64,000 bases of DNA, from positions 1-64,000 of the forward strand of contig JAFWRO010000007.1 of the NCBI GenBank assembly GCA_017519885.1, given 5' to 3'. The notes beneath the pieces were generated by a model. That model had not been told where the DNA came from, did no database searches, and worked only from the letters and a program-made list of their open reading frames with translations. The translations under genes were made by a program, and so were the position numbers. Positions 17,092 through 25,266 of the stretch are shown here, in pieces (position 1 is the first letter of the stretch; every line of letters starts with the position of its first letter). Origin of the DNA: Liminaster sp017519885. Lineage in GTDB: Bacteria; Bacteroidota; Bacteroidia; Bacteroidales; UBA3663.

Positions 17092-17208
17092 TGACATTTA
17101 ACATCAGTGCTCAGAGATAAACACTATCGCACCAATTTCTATACGAAAGTTGAAAGATGCTTACGCAACTTAGCTAAGTATCAATTATAGAAAAAACGGA
17201 GTCCATCG

Positions 17209-17255
17209 TCCATCCGTCCATCGCGTTCTAAATATATACGCGATGGACGGATGGA
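17209..17255. repeat. 17-bp perfect inverted repeat
   Basis: Arms 17209-17225 and 17239-17255 are perfectly complementary (TCCATCCGTCCATCGCG and its reverse), loop 13 nt of A/T. A further copy of TCCATCG lies just upstream (17202-17208). There is no gene at or next to it. It may be a second terminator or a palindromic repeat unit. Confidence 0.8.
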
Positions 17256-17324
17256 TTATTGATAGGCTCCGCAGCGTATAAATACTCAATTATTGAGAAG
17301 GCAAGGCAAGCTCTCAGTCCATTT

Positions 17325-17566
17325 GCATTACCTGCGCACAGATAGTACCATATTGTCACAATATTGTATTATTTGCGCACAGATAATACCAGACCTCTCG
17401 CAATATGGAACTAAGTGCGTACACACTTGATGTTATCCCGTCGCGATATTGTACTGCTTGTGGACACTTAATACAATCTTGCCGCAATATTGTACTGCCT
17501 GTGTACACTTGATACAATCTCGCAAAAATACTGCACTACTTACGCACAGTTAGTACACATTTCTTG
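17325..17566. repeat. Degenerate tandem array of 34-44 bp units
   Basis: Six consecutive imperfect units begin near 17325, 17359, 17401, 17444, 17485 and 17523. The clearest (17444-17522) read C(A/G)ATATTGTACTGC, TGTG, ACACTT, ATACAATCT and end in CG. No reading frame runs through it. It is unrelated in sequence to the array that follows at 17613. Confidence 0.7.
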
Positions 17567-17612
17567 CAAAACAGAATAAGTGGGAGATTTCTTCTCCTTC
17601 CAAAATCTAGGC

Positions 17613-18023
17613 ATAACCATTTTGCGCCAAGATTGGTCATTCTACCGTAGAAGCATGACCATTCTTGGCCAAGATTGGTTATGGTGCGATTAGAGGCATG
17701 ACCTTTCCTGGCCAAGATTGGTTATGGTGCGATTGGAGCATGACCTTTTCTGGCCAAGATTGGTTATGGTGCGATTGGAGCATGACCTTTCCTGGCCAAG
17801 ATTGGTTATGGTGCGGTTGGAGCATGTCCTTTTTTGGCCAAGATTGGGTATGGTGCGATTGGAGCATGACCTTTCCTGGCCAAGATTGGGTATGGTGCGA
17901 GTGGAGCATGACCATTTTTGGCCAAGACTGGGCATGGTGCGATTGAAGCATGACCATTTTTGGCCGGGATTGGTCATGAAACGACAACGGCATGACCTTT
18001 CTTGGCGAAGATTGGTCATGCCG
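17613..18023. repeat. Tandem array of ten 42-bp palindromic units
   Basis: TGGCCAAGATTGG or a close variant recurs ten times (near 17627, 17667, 17711, 17753, 17795, 17837, 17879, 17921, 17962, 18004), mostly at exactly 42 bp. Each unit holds a near-palindrome: ATGACC and a pyrimidine run meet CCAAGATTGGTTAT across a TGGCCA centre. The end units are the best palindromes, the inner ones weaker. Because 42 is divisible by three, open frames run through on both strands. Unit differences change the amino acids, so I read the array as non-coding. Confidence 0.85.
17988..18023 (-). terminator. Hairpin after the AAA-ATPase gene, last repeat unit
   Basis: CGGCATGACC (17988-17997) and GGTCATGCCG (18014-18023) form a perfect 10-bp stem, 21 nt beyond the stop of the ATPase gene. 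It is both the last unit of the 42-bp array and a possible terminator. Fourteen bases (18010-18023) match the murI/sufS terminator in inverse orientation. Confidence 0.5.
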
Positions 18024-18044
18024 AAGATTAAGACAATTAATTCC

Positions 18045-19649
18045 TTAAACGGATTGAGTTTTCCACTCCGTGATATTGCGTTCCTTGGAACTAAAGCAGA
18101 TTCCTACCTTAGTGACAGGACGTCCGTCGAGTGCATATTTGTGGGCATATCCTCGCTGGTTAATCTGCTCAAGGGCAGCCTCGGCACTTCCATCGTATTT
18201 AAGTTCCATAATGTAGATGCCCTTTGGCATCAGTAGCGTGAGATCACTTCGTCCCTTAGCGCTGGGTTCTTCAGCACGTATGTCGGCGCCAAAAGCAGTG
18301 AGCAAGGTGTAAAGCAAGGCGTGATAGTAATGCTCGTTACGATTGTCGGCCTCCCAGTGATAGGGCACACCTGCGAAGAACGTCTTGATGGCTTCGATGA
18401 AAGCAGAGAGGTCTCCTGAGTCCCGGAAATCATAATAGGCATCGAGCAAGACATTACGGACAGTATCATCGGGCTGCGTATCCGACACCATCTGATAAAG
18501 GCAATCAGCAAACCCCGTACGCACCTCGTAATTAGGGAAGCCCAAGGTGTACATCTGACGACTAGGCTGATAATCCTTAATGGTCAGGTATCCACTCTGA
18601 TAAAGGACTGGCAACGAATTTTTATAGCTATCGAAAGCCAAATCGAAGGCGGTGTCGGGGCAACGTCTTCCGTCGAGATCGTTCAGTTCCAGAGGGGGCA
18701 TCTGACGCAACATACCGAAAAGGGCACTTGGTGTGGCACTGTCGAACCAGTATTTTTTAATCTCCCCTGAATCCAATGCTCTAATCACGCTGAATGGATT
18801 GTAGATATCAGTCATTCCCTCACTGAAATGGTAGCCGTCGTACATTCGTTTCAGTTCAGTCAGCGTCACGTCGTATGACTTGCCGCGTTTTGCTGCCAAT
18901 TGTTCGATGTCGAAGTGCAACTGCGTGGTCAGTTCTTCCTCGCTAATACCGCATATCTGATCGTAGTTGATGAGCATCGAAATATTCTTCAGGTTGTTAA
19001 GTTTCGAGAACACGCCCATCTGCGAGAACTTCGAGATTCCCGTAATGAATACAAACTGCAGGTGGTCGTCCTCTGCCTTCAACGGACCGAAAAGGTTTTG
19101 GAATCGCTGGCGAGCTAACGCCACCTTTTCTACGTCGCCCAAAGCATGAAGGATGAAATTGTCATATTCATCCACGAGCACTACTGCGCGCTTGCCTGTC
19201 TTCTCGTGACAAGTACGCAGAAGTGTCACCATACGCATATTGACGTCTTTCACTTTAGGAATAATGCCATACTGCTGCTCATATCTGTCAAGCATAGCAT
19301 CAATCAAAGTGTCGAGTTGTTCAATATTGCTCAAATCACCCGCGCTAAAGTCGAACCTCAATACAGGGTACTTTTCCCATTTCCACTTGGTAGTGGCTAT
19401 AAAGAGTTGGGGCTGCTCGATGCCGTCTTCTGTAGTGAAGGCTTCAAAGAGCTCTTGACGACCTTCAAACACAGCAGCGAGAGTAGAAACAAGCAACGAC
19501 TTGCCGAAACGGCGAGGACGGCTCAAGAAATAAGGTTTGCCCTCCGTAATCATCTTATAGATAAATGGAGTCTTATCGACATAGATGTATCCATCTTTAC
19601 GGATACTCTCAAAACTCTGTATGCCTACGGGATATTTTCTCATATTCAT
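18045..19649 (-). CDS. AAA-ATPase-like protein with C-terminal PD-(D/E)XK nuclease domain
   Basis: A 534-residue protein of the multi-copy family seen in Bacteroidetes genomes (AAA-ATPase-like N-terminus plus PDDEXK_9 C-terminus). N-terminal YPVGIQSFESIRKDGYIYVDKT is followed by the Walker A stretch SRPRRFGKSLL and Walker B AVVLVDEYD. A restriction-like nuclease core follows, ending in GIYIMELKYDGSAEAALEQI. The biological role is not established; mobile or defence functions have been suggested by its scattered distribution. It lies 33 nt after folA and next to the 42-bp array. The start MNMRKYP or MRKYP cannot be decided. Confidence 0.85.
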   Translation of the reverse strand: MNMRKYPVGIQSFESIRKDGYIYVDKTPFIYKMITEGKPYFLSRPRRFGKSLLVSTLAAVFEGRQELFEAFTTEDGIEQPQLFIATTKWKWEKYPVLRFDFSAGDLSNIEQLDTLIDAMLDRYEQQYGIIPKVKDVNMRMVTLLRTCHEKTGKRAVVLVDEYDNFILHALGDVEKVALARQRFQNLFGPLKAEDDHLQFVFITGISKFSQMGVFSKLNNLKNISMLINYDQICGISEEELTTQLHFDIEQLAAKRGKSYDVTLTELKRMYDGYHFSEGMTDIYNPFSVIRALDSGEIKKYWFDSATPSALFGMLRQMPPLELNDLDGRRCPDTAFDLAFDSYKNSLPVLYQSGYLTIKDYQPSRQMYTLGFPNYEVRTGFADCLYQMVSDTQPDDTVRNVLLDAYYDFRDSGDLSAFIEAIKTFFAGVPYHWEADNRNEHYYHALLYTLLTAFGADIRAEEPSAKGRSDLTLLMPKGIYIMELKYDGSAEAALEQINQRGYAHKYALDGRPVTKVGICFSSKERNITEWKTQSV

Positions 19650-19682
19650 TATGAAAAAAGTTAGCGGGAGTTAGCAAATAGT

Positions 19683-20189
19683 TCAACAGCGTTTCCAGAC
19701 TTCGAAGGTCATGGGGAAATCATTGTTCTCGTCGGCCTCAACATCCTGGCTGCTGACACATTCAAAGCCTTCGGGGATGGGTGGGATGCTGGCATCAAAA
19801 TCCTCGACTTGGGTGTGGACGCGGGTCAAGTAGATGCAGTCGGCATCGTTCCATGCCTGATTGTAGATTTGTGCACCACCAATCACGAAGCAATCTGCCG
19901 GACTATGCTCGACAGCTTCGACAAGCGAGTGATAGACTTCAACACTAGTGCCAGGTTTGAGGTTGCTCATCACCTCCTCGGAGACATGAAAGAGGCCATC
20001 GCGTGTCACCACAACATTGCGACGTCCAGGGAGCGGACGACCAATCGATTCGTAGGTCTTTCGCCCCATGATGACTGTGTGGCCTTTGGTAGTGGCCTTG
20101 AAGTATTGCAGGTCGGCGCGCAGATGCCAAGGCATTGTGCCCTGGTTGCCAATGGCGTTGTTCTCGGATGCTGCGACGATGATGTTCAT
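19683..20189 (-). CDS. folA: Dihydrofolate reductase
   Basis: A 168-residue NADPH-dependent reductase regenerating tetrahydrofolate. MNIIVAASENNAIGNQGTMPWHL holds the substrate loop with the conserved Trp. It is followed by HTVIMGRKTYESIG and LPGRRNVVVTRD (NADPH binding) and the FVIGGAQIYNQA block. The start at MNIIVAA is chosen because the family begins within a few residues of it. A TATGTTTG box at 20243-20250 (minus) could be its promoter, but no clear -33 element is seen. It could also be read through from rlmI. Confidence 0.95.
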   Translation of the reverse strand: MNIIVAASENNAIGNQGTMPWHLRADLQYFKATTKGHTVIMGRKTYESIGRPLPGRRNVVVTRDGLFHVSEEVMSNLKPGTSVEVYHSLVEAVEHSPADCFVIGGAQIYNQAWNDADCIYLTRVHTQVEDFDASIPPIPEGFECVSSQDVEADENNDFPMTFEVWKRC

Positions 20190-20288
20190 ATGAAGAAATA
20201 ACAATTAACAATTAATAAATAACAATTATTTGTTCGACCCGACAAACATACGACCACTTAAAAGCCTTGTAATCCCTTAAAGACCTTA

Positions 20289-21581
20289 TCACTCTACATA
20301 TAGTACAAGACCTTTCAGGTACTCGCCCTCTGGATGGTAGATGTTGATGGGATGGTCAGCTGGCTGATGGAGTTGATAAAGGATACGGACTCGACGCCCA
20401 ACTTGAGCTGCTGCACTGAACACAGCGCAACGGAAATCGTCCTTGGTCACCACCTGCGAGCAGGAGAAAGTGAAAAGGATGCTGCCCGAAGGCATCCGTT
20501 CGAGGGCTGCTGCATTGAGCTTCTGATAGCCTCGCAGGGCATTATGAAGCACTTTCTTGTGCTTGGCGAATGCGGGAGGATCGAGGATGACGAGGTCGTA
20601 GGGGAAAGTCCCCTCGATGCTCGTGAAGTGACCTGGATTCTTGAGGAAATCGAAAGCATCGGCAGCATAGGCGCTATGACGTGGATCGCTTGGAAAATTC
20701 AGTTCCACATTAGCATTGGTGATACTGATAGCCTGCTTCGATACATCGACGGAATGAACCAATTCCGCTCCACCACGCATAGCATAGAACGAGAAGCCGC
20801 CCGTATAACAGAACATGTTGAGCACACGGCGTCCACGAGCGAAATGCTCGACGAGAGCACGGTTCTCGCGCTGATCGACGAAGAAACCGGTCTTCTGTCC
20901 CTTGAGCCAATCGACATGGAACTTCAATCCATTCTCGAGGGCAACATCGCTGATAGTCGATTCGAGGGCACGTCCCTGTGCTGCATCAGTCACCGGCTTA
21001 CCATCGATAATCAGATAACCATTTACCGATTCACCTTCGGCCTCAGCCTCCTGACGCGCCTCAGTCTTATAACCCAATGTGGTCTCCGACTTGTAATAGA
21101 CGTTGCGAATCTCAGCACCGGCCACACGAATCAAATCCTCAGCCAACGCCTCACGAATGTAGTGGATACCTGCCGTGTGAGCTTGCATCACAGCGGTGTG
21201 GGCATAGACATCGATAATCAGTCCCGGCAGTCCATCGCCTTCGCCATGGACGAGGCGATAAGCATTGTTGTCGTCGCGAATCAGGCCAAGAGTCTGACGC
21301 AGTTCATAGGCTGACTGCAGGCGACGCAGGAAGAACTCATCATCGAATTCGTCTTCGTCGAACGAGAAGATTCGCACAGCGATGGAGCCTATCTGGTACT
21401 GGCCTAATGCGAGGAATTCGCCTTGTGACGACACGACACGCACCCAATCGCCCTCCTCTGGCTGGACCTCGCTGCCAAACTCATCCTCCATCCTGTAGAT
21501 GGCACCCGAAAAGACCCAGGGATGAAAGCGAAGCAGTGATTCCTCCTTTCTATGTTTCAGAACTATCGTAACCATTGTCAA
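20289..21581 (-). CDS. rlmI: PUA-domain class I rRNA methyltransferase, RlmI-like
   Basis: A 430-residue AdoMet-dependent enzyme, probably making 5-methylcytosine in 23S rRNA. The N-terminal PUA domain begins with RFHPWVFSGAIYRM. The Rossmann domain shows FFVDQRENRALVEHF, RVLNMFCYTGGFSFYA (AdoMet motif) and the ILDPPAFAKHK catalytic block. Near the end is FTFSCSQ with the catalytic Cys candidate. The start is MTM or the second Met two codons on. Six nt separate it from rseP, so it is co-transcribed. Confidence 0.88.
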   Translation of the reverse strand: MTMVTIVLKHRKEESLLRFHPWVFSGAIYRMEDEFGSEVQPEEGDWVRVVSSQGEFLALGQYQIGSIAVRIFSFDEDEFDDEFFLRRLQSAYELRQTLGLIRDDNNAYRLVHGEGDGLPGLIIDVYAHTAVMQAHTAGIHYIREALAEDLIRVAGAEIRNVYYKSETTLGYKTEARQEAEAEGESVNGYLIIDGKPVTDAAQGRALESTISDVALENGLKFHVDWLKGQKTGFFVDQRENRALVEHFARGRRVLNMFCYTGGFSFYAMRGGAELVHSVDVSKQAISITNANVELNFPSDPRHSAYAADAFDFLKNPGHFTSIEGTFPYDLVILDPPAFAKHKKVLHNALRGYQKLNAAALERMPSGSILFTFSCSQVVTKDDFRCAVFSAAAQVGRRVRILYQLHQPADHPINIYHPEGEYLKGLVLYVE

Positions 21582-21587
21582 GTGATG

Positions 21588-22946
21588 TTAGCCAAACAAA
21601 GGTTGAATGATAAACTTCCATATATCATTGAGATTGACGAAGAGCATCAGGGCAATGATGATGGCAAAACCTATCATCTGTGCGCGCTCCTTGGCCTTGT
21701 CGCTGATGGGGCGACGAATGATGGCTTCGATGAGCAGGATGAAGATGTGGCCACCGTCAAGACCTGGGATGGGCAGAATGTTCATGAACGCCAATGCTAC
21801 CGAGAAGAAGGCCGTCATTGCCCAGAACTGCAACCACTGCCATGTGTCGGGGAAGATGGACCCCATCGTACCGAAACCGCCCAACGACTCGGCACCCTCC
21901 TTGGTGAAGACGAGTTTGAACTGGCGCACATAATTGTAGAGCATGTTCCAGCCACGCTTGATGCCTGCAGGAATAGATTCGAGGAAGGAGTAGTCGATAT
22001 GGGTGAACACATCTTCAGTCATATAATTATGGAAGAATGCGCCCATCTTGCCCTCTTCGCTCACAAGCATCGTGGCCGACATCAGTGAATCGCCGCGATA
22101 GAAATCCACCTTCAAAGAATCACCCTTATGCGACATCAGCGCAAGGGTAACCTCATGGCGAAGCATCGTGAGCGAGTCGCCTGCCATAAGACCAGCCTTC
22201 TCTGCAGGGCTATCTGGCATAATCGAATCGATGACAAATGGCATACGAGCAATGGCGAACAACTCTAGTTGGAGATTGTCTCGAAGGAAAACCTGTCCGA
22301 TGGTATCGGGCAAGGCAATCTTCACCTCCTGTCCATCGCGACGAACAGTGACATCGTTAGCCAGCAACAGGTTGCTATTGAGACGCGTATAGTCGGTGGT
22401 CTTGCCATCGACAGCGATAATCTGATCGCCAGGACGGAAGCCGATCTGCTGGGCATACTCGGAATACTCTATACCGAAAGGCAGATTCTCAATCTTGATG
22501 ATATCGGAGCCCCAATGCCAAGCCATACAGATGTAGATAATGACAGCCAGGATAAGGTTGTTAAGCACACCACCCACCATAATCATGAACTGGGCGAACT
22601 TGCCACGCTTGGCAAATGCATCGTCACGTTCGGTGTCGGCATGTTCGGCATCATGCGTCTCATCGACCATACCCACGATGGCACAATAGCCGCCCAGGGG
22701 GACCCATCCGATACCATATTCGGTCTCGCTGGGATTAGGTTTGTTGCTGACCTTCTTGTTACAAACGAAGACGCCTTCCTTATTCCATTTCAGAAATGAG
22801 AAGCTATAAGCATCGAAGAATAGATAGAACTTCTCGACACCTACCTTGAAGATACGGGCCCACATGAAATGTCCCAGCTCATGAACAAATACCAGAATGG
22901 ACAGCGAAATAATGAGCTGCAGGGCCTTGAATAAAAATGTTTCCAA
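21588..22946 (-). CDS. rseP: Site-2 protease RseP (M50 family)
   Basis: A 452-residue intramembrane zinc protease. The first membrane helix carries HELGHFMWAR (HExxH), and the C-terminal MNILPIPGLDGGHI supplies the third ligand. Two PDZ-like segments lie between, around residues 165-330 (GFRPGDQIIAVDG and SPAEKAGLMAGDS). It cleaves membrane-bound anti-sigma factors and remnant signal peptides. It starts 28 nt after dxr, a neighbourhood often seen in bacteria. Confidence 0.94.
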   Translation of the reverse strand: METFLFKALQLIISLSILVFVHELGHFMWARIFKVGVEKFYLFFDAYSFSFLKWNKEGVFVCNKKVSNKPNPSETEYGIGWVPLGGYCAIVGMVDETHDAEHADTERDDAFAKRGKFAQFMIMVGGVLNNLILAVIIYICMAWHWGSDIIKIENLPFGIEYSEYAQQIGFRPGDQIIAVDGKTTDYTRLNSNLLLANDVTVRRDGQEVKIALPDTIGQVFLRDNLQLELFAIARMPFVIDSIMPDSPAEKAGLMAGDSLTMLRHEVTLALMSHKGDSLKVDFYRGDSLMSATMLVSEEGKMGAFFHNYMTEDVFTHIDYSFLESIPAGIKRGWNMLYNYVRQFKLVFTKEGAESLGGFGTMGSIFPDTWQWLQFWAMTAFFSVALAFMNILPIPGLDGGHIFILLIEAIIRRPISDKAKERAQMIGFAIIIALMLFVNLNDIWKFIIQPLFG

Positions 22947-22974
22947 TTAATAGTTATGATTTACAATTAATAAC

Positions 22975-24195
22975 TTAGAGGCCCAGGATTTCACGGGCCT
23001 TGATGCGTGCCTCGGCATCAATTTCAAAATAATCCTCGAGTGAAGGACTTGCTACGAAAGGCATGGCTGCCACCGTCTTCTCGTTCACCTCAGCCATCTG
23101 GAGGAACTTGCATTGACCGCGACGGAACGCCTCGTTGGTCACTTCGTTGGCTGCATTGAGCACGCAGGTTCGGTCGCCTCCAGCAGCCAAAGCCTCGAAA
23201 GCGAGACGAAGATTGGGGAATCGCTCCAGATCGGGACGTTCGAAGGTGAGATGTGCATAATCCTCGATGCGGAGTTTGCCGTTAATCTGCGAAGGCATAC
23301 GGTCGGGATAACTGAGCGCGTAAGCGATGGGCACCTTCATGTCGGGGCAACCCAGCTGCGCCTTGATGGCACCATCGCTGAACTGAACCATCGAGTGGAC
23401 GATGGATTGCGGATGCACAGCCACCTCAATCTGGTCGGTGTTCATGCCAAAGAGCCAGCGAGCCTCAATGACCTCGAATCCCTTGTTCATCATCGATGCT
23501 GAGTCGATGGTAATCTTTGCTCCCATGTCCCAATTGGGATGCTTGAGCGCCTGGGCAGCAGTCACGTCGCGCATCTGCTCCATCGTGAATGTACGGAATG
23601 GTCCTCCCGAAGCCGTGATGATGAGCTTGTCGATCGGATTGTCGAGATAATGAGGCTTCTCGGGATTGGCATTGTCATTGGCAAGCCATGGGAAGCAGCC
23701 ACGGGCAATGCTCTCGCCCTGCAAGCACTGGAAAATTGCAGAATGCTCGGAATCGACAGGCAGGATGGGCACCTGATACTCTGCACAGAGTCCTTCAATG
23801 AGTTGACCGGCCACAACGAGTGTCTCCTTGTTGGCAAGCGCCAGCATCTTCTGTGCCTTGATGGCAGCCACAGTAGGACGCAAGCCCGCAAAGCCTACCA
23901 TTGCGGTTACAACCATATCGATAGGTTCGGCTGCCACAACCTGACAAAGGCTCTCGGGACCTGTCCAAACCTTGATAGGCAGATCGCTCAAAGCCTCACT
24001 GACCTTGTCATAATAGGTCTCGTCGGCAATGACGACGACCTCTGGATGGAACTGACGAGCCTGTTCGATGATCAGATCAGCCGAACGATTAGCCGTAATG
24101 GCATAAACACTAAAAAGATCGGGATGCTCAGCACAAACCTCCAAAGTCTGCCGTCCGATACTTCCCGTACTGCCAAGGATTGCTATATTACGCAT
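22975..24195 (-). CDS. dxr: 1-deoxy-D-xylulose 5-phosphate reductoisomerase
   Basis: A 406-residue enzyme of the MEP isoprenoid pathway, converting DXP to MEP with NADPH. The start at MRNIAILGSTGSIGRQTLEV puts the nucleotide-binding GSTGSIG at residues 8-14. A longer upstream reading is discarded because it runs across the promoter. LANKETLVVAG, PVDSEHSAIFQCL and TASGGPF are present. It heads a minus-strand operon dxr-rseP-rlmI and is divergent from the cytidylyltransferase gene of the same pathway. Confidence 0.96.
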   Translation of the reverse strand: MRNIAILGSTGSIGRQTLEVCAEHPDLFSVYAITANRSADLIIEQARQFHPEVVVIADETYYDKVSEALSDLPIKVWTGPESLCQVVAAEPIDMVVTAMVGFAGLRPTVAAIKAQKMLALANKETLVVAGQLIEGLCAEYQVPILPVDSEHSAIFQCLQGESIARGCFPWLANDNANPEKPHYLDNPIDKLIITASGGPFRTFTMEQMRDVTAAQALKHPNWDMGAKITIDSASMMNKGFEVIEARWLFGMNTDQIEVAVHPQSIVHSMVQFSDGAIKAQLGCPDMKVPIAYALSYPDRMPSQINGKLRIEDYAHLTFERPDLERFPNLRLAFEALAAGGDRTCVLNAANEVTNEAFRRGQCKFLQMAEVNEKTVAAMPFVASPSLEDYFEIDAEARIKAREILGL

Positions 24196-24226
24196 AATCT
24201 TGTTTCTGTTGCTTAATTTGAGGGTG

Positions 24227-24234
24227 CAAAAATA
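24227..24234 (-). promoter_or_regulatory. Probable -7 box of dxr
   Basis: TATTTTTG on the minus strand followed by CACCC, a start-region motif shared with the tRNA and rpsL promoters. It leaves a leader of about 30 nt. The -33 element is weak. Confidence 0.5.
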
Positions 24235-24306
24235 ATAAATATTTTTGATATTTCCGCACATATTCATGAAAATTATGACTCAGAGACCCATTTTTTCATA
24301 TTTTTA

Positions 24307-24338
24307 TTTGTTTCGATAACGAAAAAACTCTATCTTTG
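24307..24338 (+). promoter_or_regulatory. Promoter of ispD, start codon four bases after the -7 box
   Basis: TTTG at 24307-24310, a 20-nt spacer and TATCTTTG at 24331-24338. The ATG begins at 24343. Geometry identical to parB and murI. Confidence 0.75.
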
Positions 24339-24342
24339 CACT

Positions 24343-25026
24343 ATGAATGTAGCAGTTTTATTGGCTGGCGGCAGTGGCCGCCGCATGGGTGGTCCGGAAC
24401 CCAAACAATTCATTCAGATAGCCGGACGCAGTATCCTCGAACACTCCATCCGAGCCTTCCATAAGCATGAAGGCATCGACGAGATTGTCGTAGTGGCTCA
24501 TGCCGACTATATCGACCGCATACGCGAGATTGCCGCACCCTATCCGAAGGTCAGGCACATCGTTCCGGGCGGCAAGGAGCGCTATGACTCCTCGCTGTCT
24601 GCCATCGCATGTTACAAAGGACGAACGGACGTGAACCTGATGATCCACGACGCCGTACGCCCGCTCGTTTCAGCACGCATCATTACCGATTGCATCGAAG
24701 CACTCAAGACGTACAAGGCTGTCGATGTCGCCATCCCTTGCACCGACACCATCGTGGAAATCAATGCCGATGGTGCCATCTGCCGCATCACCCCACGGTC
24801 GATGTTGCGCAATGTGCAGACCCCGCAATGTTTCCGACTGGAGACCATTGCCAAGGCATACGAATTGGGGCTCAAGGATCCGGCATTTGTCACATCGGAT
24901 GATTGCGGTGTCGTCTTCCGCTATCTGCCCGACGAACCAATCTATGTGGTGGCAGGCGAAACGACCAACATCAAGGTCACCTATCCCGAAGACCTCATCC
25001 TCGCCGAGAAGATACTCAAACAGTGA
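24343..25026 (+). CDS. ispD: 2-C-methyl-D-erythritol 4-phosphate cytidylyltransferase (or TarI-like)
   Basis: A 227-residue cytidylyltransferase making CDP-ME from MEP and CTP. LLAGGSGRRMGGPEPKQF is the CTP-binding loop. GGKERYDSSLSAI, HDAVRPLVS and TNIKVTYPEDL complete the family pattern. Some features (GGKERYDS, VAIPCTDTIVE) also resemble the ribitol-5-phosphate relative TarI. The divergent dxr gene supports IspD. It has no leader, since the start codon follows the -7 box by four bases. Confidence 0.82.
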   Translation: MNVAVLLAGGSGRRMGGPEPKQFIQIAGRSILEHSIRAFHKHEGIDEIVVVAHADYIDRIREIAAPYPKVRHIVPGGKERYDSSLSAIACYKGRTDVNLMIHDAVRPLVSARIITDCIEALKTYKAVDVAIPCTDTIVEINADGAICRITPRSMLRNVQTPQCFRLETIAKAYELGLKDPAFVTSDDCGVVFRYLPDEPIYVVAGETTNIKVTYPEDLILAEKILKQ

Positions 25027-25059
25027 TCTTTTATTCCGAAAATTATCATTAGTTTTTAT

Positions 25060-25137
25060 AATTCCGAAAAACACACGAAAAGGCGAAAAAGACGAAAATT
25101 TTCGTAGGTTTCGGTTTTTTCGGACCTTTTCGGAATT
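25060..25137. repeat. Nested A+T-rich inverted repeat
   Basis: Outer arms AATTCCGAAAA (25060-25070) and TTTTCGGAATT (25127-25137) are perfectly complementary. The centre is a perfect palindrome (25092-25105), and several CGAAAA/TTTTCG motifs lie between. It sits 33 bp after ispD and may act as terminator, though it is larger than needed. Confidence 0.7.
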
Positions 25138-25168
25138 AAATGACTTTTGTATTTCGGGATTGCATCTA

Positions 25169-25242
25169 ACGAATCAGCGAATTATAGAATTTCGGTTTGT
25201 CTCAATTGCAGACATCCCTAATTCTATAATTCGCTGATTCGT
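25169..25242. repeat. 23-bp perfect inverted repeat
   Basis: Arms 25169-25191 and 25220-25242 are perfectly complementary (ACGAATCAGCGAATTATAGA and its reverse), loop 28 nt. It lies between the convergent ends of ispD and the deacetylase gene. It lacks a clean T-run and is longer than typical terminators. Confidence 0.9.
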
Positions 25243-25266
25243 GATATAAAAGATAATAGACTCAAT

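Noticed and set aside
17613..18023. CRISPR array
   Set aside because: Whole 42-bp units repeat with no unique spacers, and no cas genes are present in the window.
17665..18236. Open frames of 90-170 codons through the 42-bp repeats, with repeated Trp/Asp peptides
   Set aside because: The unit length is a multiple of three, so frames stay open on both strands. Differences between units change amino acids, and no start context or promoter is seen.
20334..21314. A 326-codon frame antisense to rlmI
   Set aside because: It has no family motifs, while the minus strand encodes a complete PUA methyltransferase.
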